A DNA stretch of 64,000 nucleotides from contig NZ_CAMPPY010000001.1 of NCBI RefSeq assembly GCF_946902915.1, positions 558,001 to 622,000 on the forward strand. The letters run 5' to 3'. The position numbers and the translations under genes are program-made. Of this stretch, positions 1-8,966 are shown one piece after another (position 1 is the first letter of the stretch; each line of letters opens with the position of its first letter). This DNA comes from Streptococcus sp. Marseille-Q5986. Lineage in GTDB: Bacteria; Bacillota; Bacilli; Lactobacillales; Streptococcaceae. The notes under the pieces were generated by a model. The model was not told where the DNA came from, ran no database searches, and saw only the letters and a program-made list of their open reading frames with translations.

Positions 1-450
1 CTTCAAAGCATGACAAATAGTATAGAGAATCAAACTGTCTGTTACTCCAAGAATACAACAATTAACTTTTTACTCAATCAAAAATTACAGGACAAGGTAG
101 AGGACATACAATTGGAAATTGATTGTTTTGTACCTCAACGATTAGAAATCAATCCAGATATTTTAGCGGTTTTACTTGGTAATTTGTTGGACAATAGTCT
201 TGAAGCCTGTATGCGCTTGAGTAATAAAGAAGATAGGGTCTTGATATTAGGAATACGATATTTTCAGAAGAAACTCTTTATTGCTATCGAGAATTCATTT
301 GATGAGGATGAATTGGTAATGCGAAAGGAACGTCAGACAGAGGGATGGGGGCTTAAAAATATCGAGAGACTTGTAACCAATCATAGGGGAATAATAAAGA
401 ATTTCATTCAGAATGGACGTCATAAAACAGAAGTGATTCTTCCTGTCTAA
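1..450 (+). CDS. Sensor histidine kinase, C-terminal ATPase part (partial)
   Basis: The frame is open from base 1, so the N-terminal sensor and dimerisation parts lie outside the window. What remains is a GHKL ATPase domain: an N-box around LLGNLLDNSLEAC and a G-box at GWGLKNIERL, ending in a short basic tail. This form, without classical HisKA spacing, is typical of the ComD/BlpH/AgrC peptide-sensing kinases (HATPase_c_5), which phosphorylate LytTR-type regulators. Partner and ligand cannot be seen. It converges on pepQ with an 18-base gap. Confidence 0.75.
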   Translation, partial: LQSMTNSIENQTVCYSKNTTINFLLNQKLQDKVEDIQLEIDCFVPQRLEINPDILAVLLGNLLDNSLEACMRLSNKEDRVLILGIRYFQKKLFIAIENSFDEDELVMRKERQTEGWGLKNIERLVTNHRGIIKNFIQNGRHKTEVILPV

Positions 451-468
451 CTAGGATTTGTTGCTATC

Positions 469-1551
469 TTAATCAAAATAAAGCAGGTCTTTGCTGGTGC
501 TTGTAAAGAGGTCAAAGCCATCCTTGGTTACAACACCGCAGTCTTCAATACGAACACCGACTTTACCAGGGATATAGATACCTGGTTCAACAGAGAAGCA
601 CATGCCTTCTTCGATGACTATGTCGTTTCCTTCCATGATAGATGGGAATTCATGAACATCCATACCGATACCGTGACCAAGACGGTGGTTGAAGTACTCA
701 CCATAACCAGCTTTTTCGATGACTTCACGGGCAGCGCGGTCTACTTCATGAGCAGTCACACCAGGTTTGATAAAGTCAAGGGCAGCTTGTTGGGCTTCAA
801 GGGTCAAGTTGTAGATATCTTTTTTGAATTGGTCTGGTTTGCCGACAGCGACTGTACGAGTCATATCTGATGCGTAGCCATTGACCATGACACCCAGGTC
901 AAAGAGGAGAAGGGCGTCTTTTTCGACCTTGTTTGCTGCTGGAATGCCGTGTGGATTTGCAGCGTTATCGCCAGTTAAGACCATGGTATCAAAGCTCATT
1001 TCATAGCCTTCACGTTTCATGGCAAAGTCAATTTGGGCGATGATATCTGTCTCAGTCTTATCAAGAGAAATATTGTCAAAACCAACATTGACAGCCTTGT
1101 CCGCATAGAGACCTGCAACCATCATTTTTTGCACTTCATCAGCTGATTTGATGAGGCGCATGCGTTGGATACGAGGAGTGAGGTTTTCAAAATCAGCAGT
1201 TTCAAAGACTGTTTTCAAGCCATGATATTTGGTCAAGATGAGATTGTCAAACTCAACAGCGACACGTTTGAAATCAAGCTGTGGAAGAGCATGTTTCATT
1301 TTTTGCCATGGATTTTCAGAATCCACATAGCCCACAACTGGGAAGGAAACAGTGCTAGTAGCACGCTCAACTTCAAGGGCTGGGACAAAGAGGAGAGGTT
1401 CCTGATTAGCTAGGACAAAAAGGAACATCTGGCGTTCATGGGGATCACTGTAAAAGCCAGTGAGGTAATTGATAGTGACGGGGTCAGATACGACAGCGAC
1501 GTCTAGTGTTTCTGATTCAAGATATGTTACGATTTGTTGTAATTTAGACAT
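469..1551 (-). CDS. pepQ: Xaa-Pro dipeptidase (M24 metallopeptidase)
   Basis: A 360-residue cytosolic prolidase that cleaves dipeptides with C-terminal proline. It has an N-terminal creatinase-like domain (about 1-125) and a C-terminal pita-bread domain. The dinuclear metal ligands fall in recognisable blocks: DLGVMVNGYASDMTRT (two Asp), HRLGHGIG (His), VEPGIY (Glu) and GVRIED (Glu). Length is normal for lactic-acid-bacterial PepQ. The ATG follows an AGAAGG ribosome site. It is downstream of murT-gatD but separated from it by a strong terminator, so it is probably transcribed separately. Confidence 0.93.
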   Translation of the reverse strand: MSKLQQIVTYLESETLDVAVVSDPVTINYLTGFYSDPHERQMFLFVLANQEPLLFVPALEVERATSTVSFPVVGYVDSENPWQKMKHALPQLDFKRVAVEFDNLILTKYHGLKTVFETADFENLTPRIQRMRLIKSADEVQKMMVAGLYADKAVNVGFDNISLDKTETDIIAQIDFAMKREGYEMSFDTMVLTGDNAANPHGIPAANKVEKDALLLFDLGVMVNGYASDMTRTVAVGKPDQFKKDIYNLTLEAQQAALDFIKPGVTAHEVDRAAREVIEKAGYGEYFNHRLGHGIGMDVHEFPSIMEGNDIVIEEGMCFSVEPGIYIPGKVGVRIEDCGVVTKDGFDLFTSTSKDLLYFD

Positions 1552-1629
1552 ATGCTACCTTCTTTCTACCCCTCTATTTTGGCAAAAAATGATAGAAAAT
1601 GCAAGGGAGAAGGGTAAAAGAAAAGACAA

Positions 1630-1660
1630 AAAGAACTCCGACAAGATAACGGAGTTCTTT
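1630..1660 (-). terminator. Terminator behind gatD
   Basis: Perfect 11-bp inverted repeat (AAAGAACTCCG / CGGAGTTCTTT, 9-base loop). Read on the minus strand it is followed by a T-rich run, so it ends the murT-gatD transcript upstream of pepQ. Confidence 0.85.
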
Positions 1661-1678
1661 GATATAGTTTCACTTTGT

Positions 1679-2461
1679 TTAAGAAAAGTCAGCCTTGCTT
1701 TTGACGTCGCTATATTCTTCAGCGATTTCTTGGCTGAGAATGTCCTCATAGGCAGGGAGTTGGATGTCCTGACCATATTTCTTCTTGAGGGCTGTAGTGA
1801 CTAGGCGATAAGCTAGATTGGCATTACGAGAGAGGATAGGCCCATGGAAGTAGGAACCAAAGACATTCTTATAATGAACCCCTTCACCAACTTTTTCTTC
1901 GTTGTTTCCATTTCCATAGACAACCTGCCCCAGCGGTTTTTGGTCATCTGAGAGGAAGGTACGACCTTGGTGATTTTCAAAGCCATAGTAGGTTTCATCG
2001 AATTCATCATTATGAATCTTGATGTCACCGATAAAGCGGTTATTAGTCTGGTTGAGGGTGTAGTGCCCCATAACCCCTAGCCCTTCGATACGTTGACCTG
2101 AAGCTTCAATATAATATTGCCCCAATAGTTGGAAACCACCACAGATGGCTAGAACCACTCCGTCGTTTTGGATGTAGTTGTCAATGCTCTCTTTCTTAGC
2201 AGGTAGGTCGTCTGCAATGATACTCTGTTCAAAATCTTGACCACCACCAAAAAAGGCGATATCATAGTGGTTTTCATCAAAGTCATCATGGAGAGAAACG
2301 ATGTCAACCGTTACATGGGTTCCTAGTTTTTCAGCTACATACTTGAGCATAAGGATGTTTCCATTGTCTCCGTAGGTATTCATGAGGTCGCCATAGAGGT
2401 GGGCAATGTTGAGCTGATAAGGGTAATTGCCAACTTTTGAGGAAAGTGAAGTATAAACCAT
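1679..2461 (-). CDS. gatD: Lipid II glutaminyl amidotransferase subunit GatD
   Basis: Glutaminase subunit (260 residues, cobB/CobQ-like class I GATase) of MurT-GatD, which amidates D-Glu at position 2 of the peptidoglycan stem to D-isoglutamine. The catalytic Cys is in [13 protein letters not shown] (about Cys107) and the His in GSYFHGP (about His206). It starts one base inside the murT stop codon (TAATG-type overlap), as expected for translational coupling of a stoichiometric complex. The complex is essential or near-essential in pneumococci. Confidence 0.93.
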   Translation of the reverse strand: MVYTSLSSKVGNYPYQLNIAHLYGDLMNTYGDNGNILMLKYVAEKLGTHVTVDIVSLHDDFDENHYDIAFFGGGQDFEQSIIADDLPAKKESIDNYIQNDGVVLAICGGFQLLGQYYIEASGQRIEGLGVMGHYTLNQTNNRFIGDIKIHNDEFDETYYGFENHQGRTFLSDDQKPLGQVVYGNGNNEEKVGEGVHYKNVFGSYFHGPILSRNANLAYRLVTTALKKKYGQDIQLPAYEDILSQEIAEEYSDVKSKADFS

Positions 2462-3804
2462 TAGTTCATCTCCTTTCTAACAATCTGACGACTAGCCAGT
2501 AGTTCACGGAATTCAAGCATAGCAGTATAGGTAGCTAGGATGTAGGCATGCTTGCAGTCTTGCTTCTCAATGGTCTTGAGAACTTGTTCCAGATTACTTG
2601 TTTCGGTGATTTTATCAGCTGGATAGCCAGTTACTCGTAGACGGCGAGCGATTTCAGAATGACGAACACCACCAGCGTTGATTTCAGGAATGTCCATGTC
2701 AGTGATTTGTTCAAAGTCCGCATCCCAGATCCAGCTAGTGTCAATTCCATCTGCATAGTTGGCATTTAGGAGGACAGATAGGCTAAATGGATAAGGAGCT
2801 AGTTTAATCATCTCGATAGCTTGGGTCGCGCCAACAGGATTTTTAATCAAGACGAGAGTACATTCCTTGTCGCCGATATGGAAGGTTTCCTGACGACCAA
2901 AGACAGCACGGCTCTTGTCAAATCCTTGCTTGATGAGTTGCGAATCTGCACCGAGGAAACGAGCAATAGCGACCGCAGCAAGGGCATTGTAGATATTATA
3001 GAATCCACCGATTTGGATGCCGTATTCTTGTCCGTCAATGATAAAGCGGGAGCGATTGTTGGTCAACTCAACCAAGTCGGTCAGACGGTAGTCCAAGTCA
3101 GGACGTTTGCAACCACAATTTTCACAGATATAGGCACCCAAGTTAGCATAGGTATTGTGTTCATATTTGAGGATGCCTTGACAGTCAGGGCAGAGAATTC
3201 CTTCGGTATTATAGTGAGCTAGTTTGGCTGACCCTTTTTCCAAGTCAAAACCAAAATACTCTACAGGATTTGGAATAGCTGGCTTGTAGAAAAGGGGACT
3301 GTCACCATTTAGGAGGACAGTAGCCGTAGGCACCTTACAGATGGCATCCAAAATCATGTTATAAGTTGTGTAAATCTCACCATAGCGGTCCATCTGGTCA
3401 CGGAAAATATTAGTAATGACAAAAAGGCTAGGATGGATGTAGTCACAGATACGAGATAGACTGGCCTCGTCAATTTCTAGAACGGCAATGTTTTTCCTAG
3501 TTTTAGAGGATTTGGCCGTCAAGAAGGTTGTCGTAATCCCTGTAATCATATTGGCACCGCTTGGATTGGTCAGAACCTGACCATAAACCTCTTTTAAAAT
3601 GCCGACAGTGAGGGCAGTTGTCAGGGTTTTCCCGTTGGTTCCAGTGACCACGACAATCTCGTAGTTCTTAGCTAAATTTTGTAAAATATCTTTATCAAAT
3701 TGAAGGGCGAGTTTTCCTGGGAGCGTACTTCCACGGCCAAGACGGCTCAAGATGAAGTGAGAAGAACGCCCAGCTAGGAGACCCAAAGTAGTTTTTAATT
3801 TCAT
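2461..3804 (-). CDS. murT: Lipid II isoglutaminyl synthase subunit MurT (Mur ligase family)
   Basis: The 447-residue ATP-binding partner of GatD. Mur ligase P-loop [11 protein letters not shown] is at about residues 53-63, and a four-cysteine zinc ribbon (CPDC ... CENCGC) is inserted in the central domain. It activates the D-Glu carboxylate of lipid II as an acyl-phosphate for amidation with ammonia from GatD. The ATG at 3804 lies only six bases beyond an extended -10 box, so the mRNA is probably leaderless. Confidence 0.93.
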   Translation of the reverse strand: MKLKTTLGLLAGRSSHFILSRLGRGSTLPGKLALQFDKDILQNLAKNYEIVVVTGTNGKTLTTALTVGILKEVYGQVLTNPSGANMITGITTTFLTAKSSKTRKNIAVLEIDEASLSRICDYIHPSLFVITNIFRDQMDRYGEIYTTYNMILDAICKVPTATVLLNGDSPLFYKPAIPNPVEYFGFDLEKGSAKLAHYNTEGILCPDCQGILKYEHNTYANLGAYICENCGCKRPDLDYRLTDLVELTNNRSRFIIDGQEYGIQIGGFYNIYNALAAVAIARFLGADSQLIKQGFDKSRAVFGRQETFHIGDKECTLVLIKNPVGATQAIEMIKLAPYPFSLSVLLNANYADGIDTSWIWDADFEQITDMDIPEINAGGVRHSEIARRLRVTGYPADKITETSNLEQVLKTIEKQDCKHAYILATYTAMLEFRELLASRQIVRKEMN

Positions 3805-3819
3805 GTTTCTATTATATCA
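3805..3819 (-). promoter_or_regulatory. Extended -10 promoter abutting murT
   Basis: On the minus strand TGATATAAT (TG at 3819-3818, TATAAT 3816-3811) is followed by AGAAAC and then the murT ATG. The expected transcription start coincides with the start codon and there is no room for a Shine-Dalgarno sequence. Confidence 0.7.
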
Positions 3820-3862
3820 TAAAAGAGAGAAAAGACAGATTTGAGATTTCGCAGAAACAAAA

Positions 3863-3881
3863 ACAGCCCGATGAGGGCTGT
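3863..3881 (-). terminator. Terminator of the flavoprotein reductase gene
   Basis: ACAGCCC / GGGCTGT stem followed on the minus strand by TTTTTGTTT. Confidence 0.85.
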
Positions 3882-3902
3882 GAGATACGAAGAAGTCTCA
3901 AC

Positions 3903-5219
3903 TTAAATCGCAAACAAGTCATTCAAGTTCTCAGCCAAGGTTGGGTGAGTGAAGATTTGTTTTGTGAAATAAGTGTAAGGAACCTTGTTGTCCATCGCAA
4001 CAGTGATGATGTTGATGATTTCTTGAGAACCTTCTGAGAAGATGCTTGCACCAAGAATTTCTTTTGTTTCAGTATTAACAACAGCTTTGAAAGCTCCGCG
4101 AAGGTCTCCATTTACGTGACCACGAGGCATGGCTGCAACAGGGATTTCTTTCACTGCGTATGGAAGTTTCAAATCAGCTGCTTGGCTTTCAGTTAAACCA
4201 ACTTGTGAAAGTGCAGGTGTGATGAACATAGTATTTGGCACATTGAGACGGTCCTCAAGTGTGTAGCTGCCATCTCCAGCAAGGTAGCTGTAAACAACAC
4301 GGAAGTCATCAAGTGAAATGTAAGTAAATTGAAGACCACCGTTGACATCTCCAACTGCAAAGACACCAGGAACGTTTGTTTGACAGTGTTTATCTACTTT
4401 AATAGCGCCACGTTCAGTTAGTTCAATATCTGTATTTTCAAGTTGAAGTGGTTCTACATTTGGTTTGCGTCCAGTTGCGTAGAGAAGGGCGTCGAAACGG
4501 TAAGTTTCGTCTTCAGTTACGACAAGCACTTGGTCACCGTCGTTTTTAATTTCAGTAGTATGGATATTTTGAAGCAATTCAATACCGTCTTCTTCCAGGT
4601 ATTGTTTAGCAAGAGCTGCGATAGAAGGTTCTGCACGAGGAAGGAAAGTATCCAAGGCATCTAGGACGGTAACCTTGCTACCAAGTTTATTGTAGAGTCC
4701 TGCAAATTCAAGACCGATATTTCCACCACCAAGGACACCAAGTTTTTCAGGCAATTTGTCCAAGTTTTGGATACCTGTTGAGTCAAAGACATTCTTACTT
4801 GTAGTAAGTTCAGGGATTGGCAAGACGTTTGAAACAGCACCAGTATTGATGACGATAGTTTCAGCAGTCAGTTCTTGTTTTTCATCACCAGCTTGGATTT
4901 CGATGACATTGTTTGAAAGGAAGTGAGCTTCCGCATCAAAGATATCCACGCCTGTACCCGCAACAGTCGCATAGTTTTTACCGTTGAGGCGACCAGTGAT
5001 GGTATTTTTGGTAGCAATGACTTCTTCAAAAGACAAGTCCTTCTCAGCAGCAACTAGCAAGGTTTTAGTTGGGATACAACCGATGTTTATACATGTTCCA
5101 CCGTACATAGCTTTACTACGTTCAACGAGGGCAACTTTTTTGCCAGTTGAAGCCAATTTACCAGCTAGTGTTTTACCAGCTTTACCAAATCCGATAACGA
5201 TTAAATCATATGTTAATAT
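3903..5219 (-). CDS. Pyridine nucleotide-disulfide oxidoreductase with ATA at the expected start
   Basis: Class I flavoprotein disulfide reductase (RclA/MerA/glutathione-reductase-like), 438 residues if read from 5219. The FAD Rossmann motif (VIGFGKAGKT) is encoded at 5198-5169. The redox disulfide is CINIGC, the NAD(P) Rossmann motif is GVLGGGNIGLEF, and the second FAD motif is GVFAVGDV. The C-terminal dimerisation domain is complete. No ATG, GTG or TTG precedes the Rossmann motif. The codon eight bases behind the strong AGGAGG is ATA (5219-5217), where homologues have Met. The first ordinary start, TTG at 5156, would delete the FAD motif. Either ATA is used poorly or the gene is silenced. 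Physiological substrate is unknown. Confidence 0.8.
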   Translation of the reverse strand: MLTYDLIVIGFGKAGKTLAGKLASTGKKVALVERSKAMYGGTCINIGCIPTKTLLVAAEKDLSFEEVIATKNTITGRLNGKNYATVAGTGVDIFDAEAHFLSNNVIEIQAGDEKQELTAETIVINTGAVSNVLPIPELTTSKNVFDSTGIQNLDKLPEKLGVLGGGNIGLEFAGLYNKLGSKVTVLDALDTFLPRAEPSIAALAKQYLEEDGIELLQNIHTTEIKNDGDQVLVVTEDETYRFDALLYATGRKPNVEPLQLENTDIELTERGAIKVDKHCQTNVPGVFAVGDVNGGLQFTYISLDDFRVVYSYLAGDGSYTLEDRLNVPNTMFITPALSQVGLTESQAADLKLPYAVKEIPVAAMPRGHVNGDLRGAFKAVVNTETKEILGASIFSEGSQEIINIITVAMDNKVPYTYFTKQIFTHPTLAENLNDLFAI

Positions 5220-5400
5220 TTATAGCCCTCCTGTTTGATTTTCATTCTAGCACAAGAAAACACTTTTTGCACAAATCTGCTACGGGAAATGATTTCCGGT
5301 CAAAAAGTCTATCAAAAACTTCTATAATTCTAATTCAATAGATAATAAATCGTTTACATGGTTTTCCTAATGGATTCTACTATCTTTTGCTTCTCTCTTG

Positions 5401-5559
5401 TGTTATACTAGATAAGTTGCAAAGAAACCAGTACTTTTCTTTCGTGGAAAAGAAGCAACACTGTATCTCATTTTTTAAGAAGATACGTCATGAAAAGAAA
5501 AGTATACACTAAAGCGCCTTATAGGGTGGCTTCGCACCACCTTTAGAAAGAAGAAAAAC
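5401..5559 (+). promoter_or_regulatory. cshA promoter and structured leader
   Basis: Extended -10 box TGTTATACT (TATACT 5404-5409; -35 weak) begins a leader of about 145 bases. The leader can form a 12-bp helix (5431-5442 with 5494-5505) enclosing a perfect 6-bp helix (GTATCT 5463-5468 with AGATAC 5481-5486), then a GGTGG/CCACC hairpin (5525-5541) just before the ribosome site. It fills most of the gap between the divergent reductase gene and cshA; I see nothing else at 5231-5400. Confidence 0.6.
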
Positions 5560-7113
5560 GTGAAATTTAATGAATTTAACTTGTCTGCTGAATTGCTAGC
5601 AGAGATTGAAGATGCTGGATTTGTAGAAGCAAGTCCTATCCAAGAACAGACTATTCCCTTGGCTCTCGAAGGCAAGGATGTCATTGGTCAAGCTCAGACT
5701 GGTACAGGTAAAACAGCAGCCTTTGGCTTGCCTACCCTTGAAAAAATCCGTACAGAAGAAGCGACCATTCAAGCCTTGGTCATCGCTCCAACTCGTGAAC
5801 TTGCTGTTCAAAGCCAAGAAGAACTCTTCCGCTTTGGCCGTAGTAAGGGAGTGAAAGTCCGTTCAGTATATGGTGGTTCCAGCATTGAAAAACAAATCAA
5901 GGCTCTTAAATCTGGTGCCCATATCGTGGTAGGAACACCAGGCCGTCTCTTGGATTTGATTAAACGCAAGGCCTTGAAATTACAAGACATTGAAACGCTT
6001 ATCCTTGACGAAGCGGATGAAATGCTCAACATGGGCTTCCTTGAAGACATCGAATCTATTATCTCTCGTGTCCCTGCAAATCGTCAAACCTTACTCTTCT
6101 CAGCAACCATGCCAGATGCTATCAAACGTATCGGCGTTCAGTTTATGAAAGATCCTGAGCATGTAAAGATTGCTGCCAAGGAATTGACAACAGAGCTAGT
6201 GGATCAGTACTATATCCGTGTTAAGGAACAAGAAAAATTTGATACTATGACCCGTCTCATGGACGTGGAACAACCAGAACTTGCTATCGTATTTGGTCGT
6301 ACCAAACGTCGTGTAGATGAATTGACTCGTGGCCTGAAAATCCGTGGCTTCCGTGCTGAAGGAATTCATGGTGATTTGGACCAAAATAAACGTCTTCGTG
6401 TCCTTCGTGATTTTAAAAATGCAAACCTTGATGTTCTAGTTGCAACAGACGTTGCAGCGCGTGGTTTGGATATTTCAGGTGTGACCCATGTCTACAACTA
6501 CGATATTCCACAAGATCCTGAAAGTTACGTTCACCGTATCGGCCGCACAGGTCGTGCTGGTAAGTCAGGTCAGTCTATTACTTTCGTAGCTCCAAACGAA
6601 ATGGGCTACCTTCAAATTATAGAGGATTTGACTAAGAAACGCATGAAAGGCTTGAAACCAGCGACAGCAGAAGAAGCCTTCCAAGCTAAGAAACACGTAG
6701 CTCTCAAGAAAATCGAACGTGATTTTGCGGATGAAACTATTCGTGGAAACTTTGAGAAATTTGCTAAAGATGCTCGTAAGTTAGCTGCCGAATTTAGTCC
6801 AGAAGAATTGGCTATGTATATCTTGAGTCTGACAGTCCAAAATCCAGACAGCCTTCCTGAAGTGGAGATTGCGCGTGAAAAACCACTGCCGTTCAAACCG
6901 TCAGGAAATGGACGTTCTGGAGGTAATCGTGGACGCGACAATCGTCGAGGAGATAACCGTCGTGGTGGTCGCCGTGATGATTTCAAAAAAGGCAACCGCG
7001 GAAACGATCGTTTTGATAAGGAAAAACGTTACCGTAAGGATAATAAAAAACCACGCACTACTTCAAGCGAAAAGAAAACAGGCTTTGTTATTCGTAACAA
7101 GGGTGATAAATAA
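5560..7113 (+). CDS. cshA: DEAD-box ATP-dependent RNA helicase
   Basis: A 517-residue helicase of the CshA/DeaD type, involved in mRNA turnover, ribosome assembly and cold growth. Motifs in order: Q motif (SPIQEQ), AQTGTGKT (45-52), PTRELA (77-82), DEAD (150-153), SAT (181-183), ARGLD and HRIGRTGR (about 324-331). The C-terminal tail (from about 450) is low-complexity, rich in Arg, Gly, Asn and Asp, the usual RNA-binding extension. It starts with GTG, preceded by AGAAAGAAG. The long structured leader suggests post-transcriptional control. Confidence 0.95.
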   Translation: MKFNEFNLSAELLAEIEDAGFVEASPIQEQTIPLALEGKDVIGQAQTGTGKTAAFGLPTLEKIRTEEATIQALVIAPTRELAVQSQEELFRFGRSKGVKVRSVYGGSSIEKQIKALKSGAHIVVGTPGRLLDLIKRKALKLQDIETLILDEADEMLNMGFLEDIESIISRVPANRQTLLFSATMPDAIKRIGVQFMKDPEHVKIAAKELTTELVDQYYIRVKEQEKFDTMTRLMDVEQPELAIVFGRTKRRVDELTRGLKIRGFRAEGIHGDLDQNKRLRVLRDFKNANLDVLVATDVAARGLDISGVTHVYNYDIPQDPESYVHRIGRTGRAGKSGQSITFVAPNEMGYLQIIEDLTKKRMKGLKPATAEEAFQAKKHVALKKIERDFADETIRGNFEKFAKDARKLAAEFSPEELAMYILSLTVQNPDSLPEVEIAREKPLPFKPSGNGRSGGNRGRDNRRGDNRRGGRRDDFKKGNRGNDRFDKEKRYRKDNKKPRTTSSEKKTGFVIRNKGDK

Positions 7114-7114
7114 G

Positions 7115-7146
7115 AAAAAGCGGTTCAAAATGAATCGTTTTTATAT
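7115..7146 (+). terminator. cshA terminator
   Basis: AAAAAGCGGTTCA / TGAATCGTTTTT stem with G-U pairs, loop AAA, ending in TTTTTAT just after the cshA stop. Confidence 0.7.
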
Positions 7147-7326
7147 ATAAGGAGACCAAGGGTAAAAGAAGATGGTGATAGTAAAAGATAGGTGAAACGG
7201 AAAGGGATTTACCATATCATTTTTTATAATGTTATATTAATAAAAATAATTCAGCTGTCAACACAAAAGATCTTATTTTTCTAAAATATTTTTATTTTTG
7301 CTGTTCAAAATTGTAATTAAATAAGC

Positions 7327-7371
7327 AATTTTCAGATAATAATTGAAAATTCACGCTCTTTATGTTATAAT
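7327..7371 (+). promoter_or_regulatory. codY promoter with CodY box
   Basis: TTGAAA (7343-7348), 17-base spacer, TATAAT (7366-7371) with TG extension. Directly upstream, AATTTTCAGATAATA (7327-7341) matches 13 of 15 positions of the CodY box AATTTTCWGAAAATT, as expected for autorepression. A weaker 11/15 match is at 7275-7289. Confidence 0.8.
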
Positions 7372-7397
7372 GGTAGTGATTAAATGCGAGGTAAAAA

Positions 7398-8186
7398 ATG
7401 GCACATTTATTAGAAAAAACAAGAAAAATTACATCAATTTTGAAGCGCTCAGAGGAGCAGTTGCAGGATGAACTTCCTTACAACGCTATTACGCGTCAAT
7501 TAGCGGATATTATTCATTGCAATGCCTGTATTATCAATAGCAAGGGATGTCTTCTTGGCTATTTTATGCGCTATAAAACAAATACAGATCGTGTAGAGCA
7601 ATTTTTCCAAACTAAGATTTTCCCAGATGACTACGTTCAAGGGGCTAATATGATTTACGAAACAGAAGCAAATTTGCCTGTTGAACATGATATGAGTATT
7701 TTCCCTGTTGAGAGTAGAGATGATTTTCCAGATGGCTTGACGACCATTGCTCCGATTCATGTATCAGGGATTCGCCTAGGTTCGTTGATCATTTGGCGCA
7801 ATGACAAGAAGTTTGAAGATGAAGATTTGATTCTTGTTGAGATTGCGAGCACGGTGGTAGGGATTCAACTCTTGAACTTCCAACGTGAAGAGGATGAGAA
7901 AAATATTCGCCGTCGTACTGCTGTTACTATGGCGGTTAATACCCTTTCTTACTCAGAACTTCGTGCCGTATCAGCTATTTTAGCTGAATTGGATGGAAAT
8001 GAAGGACAGTTGACTGCGTCTGTGATTGCAGACCGTATTGGCATTACACGCTCGGTGATTGTCAATGCCCTTCGTAAACTGGAGTCGGCAGGGATTATTG
8101 AAAGTCGCTCGCTTGGCATGAAGGGAACCTACCTTAAGGTCTTGAATACAGCTATTTTTGAAGAAGTGAAGAAAAGAGATTACTAA
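7398..8186 (+). CDS. codY: Global transcriptional repressor CodY
   Basis: 262 residues, the standard length. An N-terminal GAF domain (about 1-155) senses branched-chain amino acids, and a C-terminal winged helix-turn-helix (about 205-232, [20 protein letters not shown]) binds DNA. It represses amino-acid uptake and biosynthesis genes when branched-chain amino acids are plentiful. A likely target, livJHMGF, is at the other end of this window. It overlaps pncA by one base (TAATG). Confidence 0.96.
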   Translation: MAHLLEKTRKITSILKRSEEQLQDELPYNAITRQLADIIHCNACIINSKGCLLGYFMRYKTNTDRVEQFFQTKIFPDDYVQGANMIYETEANLPVEHDMSIFPVESRDDFPDGLTTIAPIHVSGIRLGSLIIWRNDKKFEDEDLILVEIASTVVGIQLLNFQREEDEKNIRRRTAVTMAVNTLSYSELRAVSAILAELDGNEGQLTASVIADRIGITRSVIVNALRKLESAGIIESRSLGMKGTYLKVLNTAIFEEVKKRDY

Positions 8187-8761
8187 TGACTAAGGCTTTA
8201 ATTTCAATTGATTATACGGAAGATTTTGTTGCTGATAGTGGAAAATTGACAGCAGGTGCTCCAGCTCAAGCTATTTCAGATGCCATTGGCAAGGTAACTC
8301 GATTAGCTTTTGAACGAGGAGATTACATATTTTTTACCATCGATGCTCACGAAGAAAACGACTGTTTCCATCCAGAAAGTAAACTATTTCCTCCTCATAA
8401 TTTGATTGGGACTAGTGGACGGAATTTATACGGAGATTTGGGGACCTTTTATCAAGAGCATGGTTCAGACAGTCGTGTCTTTTGGATGGATAAGCGCCAT
8501 TACTCAGCTTTTTCAGGGACTGACCTAGATATTCGTTTGAGAGAGCGTCGAGTGTCTACCGTTATCTTAACAGGTGTCTTGACGGATATCTGTGTCCTGC
8601 ATACAGCTATCGATGCCTATAATCTAGGATATGATATCGAGATTGTTAAACCAGCTGTTGCTTCTATCTGGTCTGAAAATCACCAATTTGCCCTAGGCCA
8701 TTTCAAAAACACGCTTGGAGCTAAGTTAGTAGATGAAAATCTAAATGAAATTTCAGACTAA
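8186..8761 (+). CDS. pncA: Nicotinamidase (cysteine hydrolase)
   Basis: Isochorismatase-fold amidase, 191 residues, converting nicotinamide to nicotinate for NAD salvage. The triad is visible as Asp9, Lys103 and Cys136 (LTDICVLHT). The metal site is Asp53, His55 (TIDAHEEND), Glu64 and His71. These match the published layout of the S. pneumoniae enzyme. It is translationally coupled to codY, linking NAD salvage to nutritional control. Confidence 0.9.
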   Translation: MTKALISIDYTEDFVADSGKLTAGAPAQAISDAIGKVTRLAFERGDYIFFTIDAHEENDCFHPESKLFPPHNLIGTSGRNLYGDLGTFYQEHGSDSRVFWMDKRHYSAFSGTDLDIRLRERRVSTVILTGVLTDICVLHTAIDAYNLGYDIEIVKPAVASIWSENHQFALGHFKNTLGAKLVDENLNEISD

Positions 8762-8798
8762 CTTGCTTAGTAAAAATGAAAAAAATCTGAAAAAAGTA

Positions 8799-8827
8799 TT
8801 GACAAGCATCCTAAAAGTTGATATACT
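8799..8827 (+). promoter_or_regulatory. Strong tRNA promoter
   Basis: Consensus TTGACA (8799-8804), exactly 17 bases, TATACT (8822-8827) with a TG extension, 15 bases before the tRNA. Confidence 0.9.
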
Positions 8828-8842
8828 AGTAAAGTAATCGAC

Positions 8843-8928
8843 GCGGGGATGGCGGAATTGGCAGACGCGCAGGACTAAGGATCCTGTGACCGCTTTAGGT
8901 CGTGAGGGTTCAAGTCCCTCTCTCCGCA
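8843..8928 (+). tRNA. tRNA-Leu (anticodon AAG)
   Basis: 86-base class II tRNA. Acceptor stem GCGGGGA pairs with TCTCCGC. Anticodon stem CAGGA/TCCTG encloses CTAAGGA, giving anticodon AAG (CUU/CUC when A34 is inosine). It has a long variable arm (GACCGCTTTAGGTC region) and T-arm GAGGG-TTCAAGT-CCCTC. CCA is not encoded. Confidence 0.95.
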
Positions 8929-8935
8929 TAGGATA

Positions 8936-8966
8936 AGAGTTAGCTTAGGATAGCTCTTTTTTGTTA
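8936..8966 (+). terminator. tRNA-Leu terminator
   Basis: AGAGTTA / TAGCTCT stem followed by TTTTTT. Beyond it, 8967-9200 holds an extended -10 (TGCTATAAT, 9034-9042), presumably for the CPBP gene, and a seven-codon ORF with good ribosome site at 9149. Confidence 0.8.

Noticed and set aside
2821..3222. 133-codon ORF antisense to murT
   Set aside because: Shadow of the murT coding sequence; no independent signal.
3903..5156. TTG at 5156 as the start of the flavoprotein reductase
   Set aside because: It would delete the FAD-binding Rossmann strand and has no ribosome site; the AGGAGG is placed for the ATA codon at 5219.
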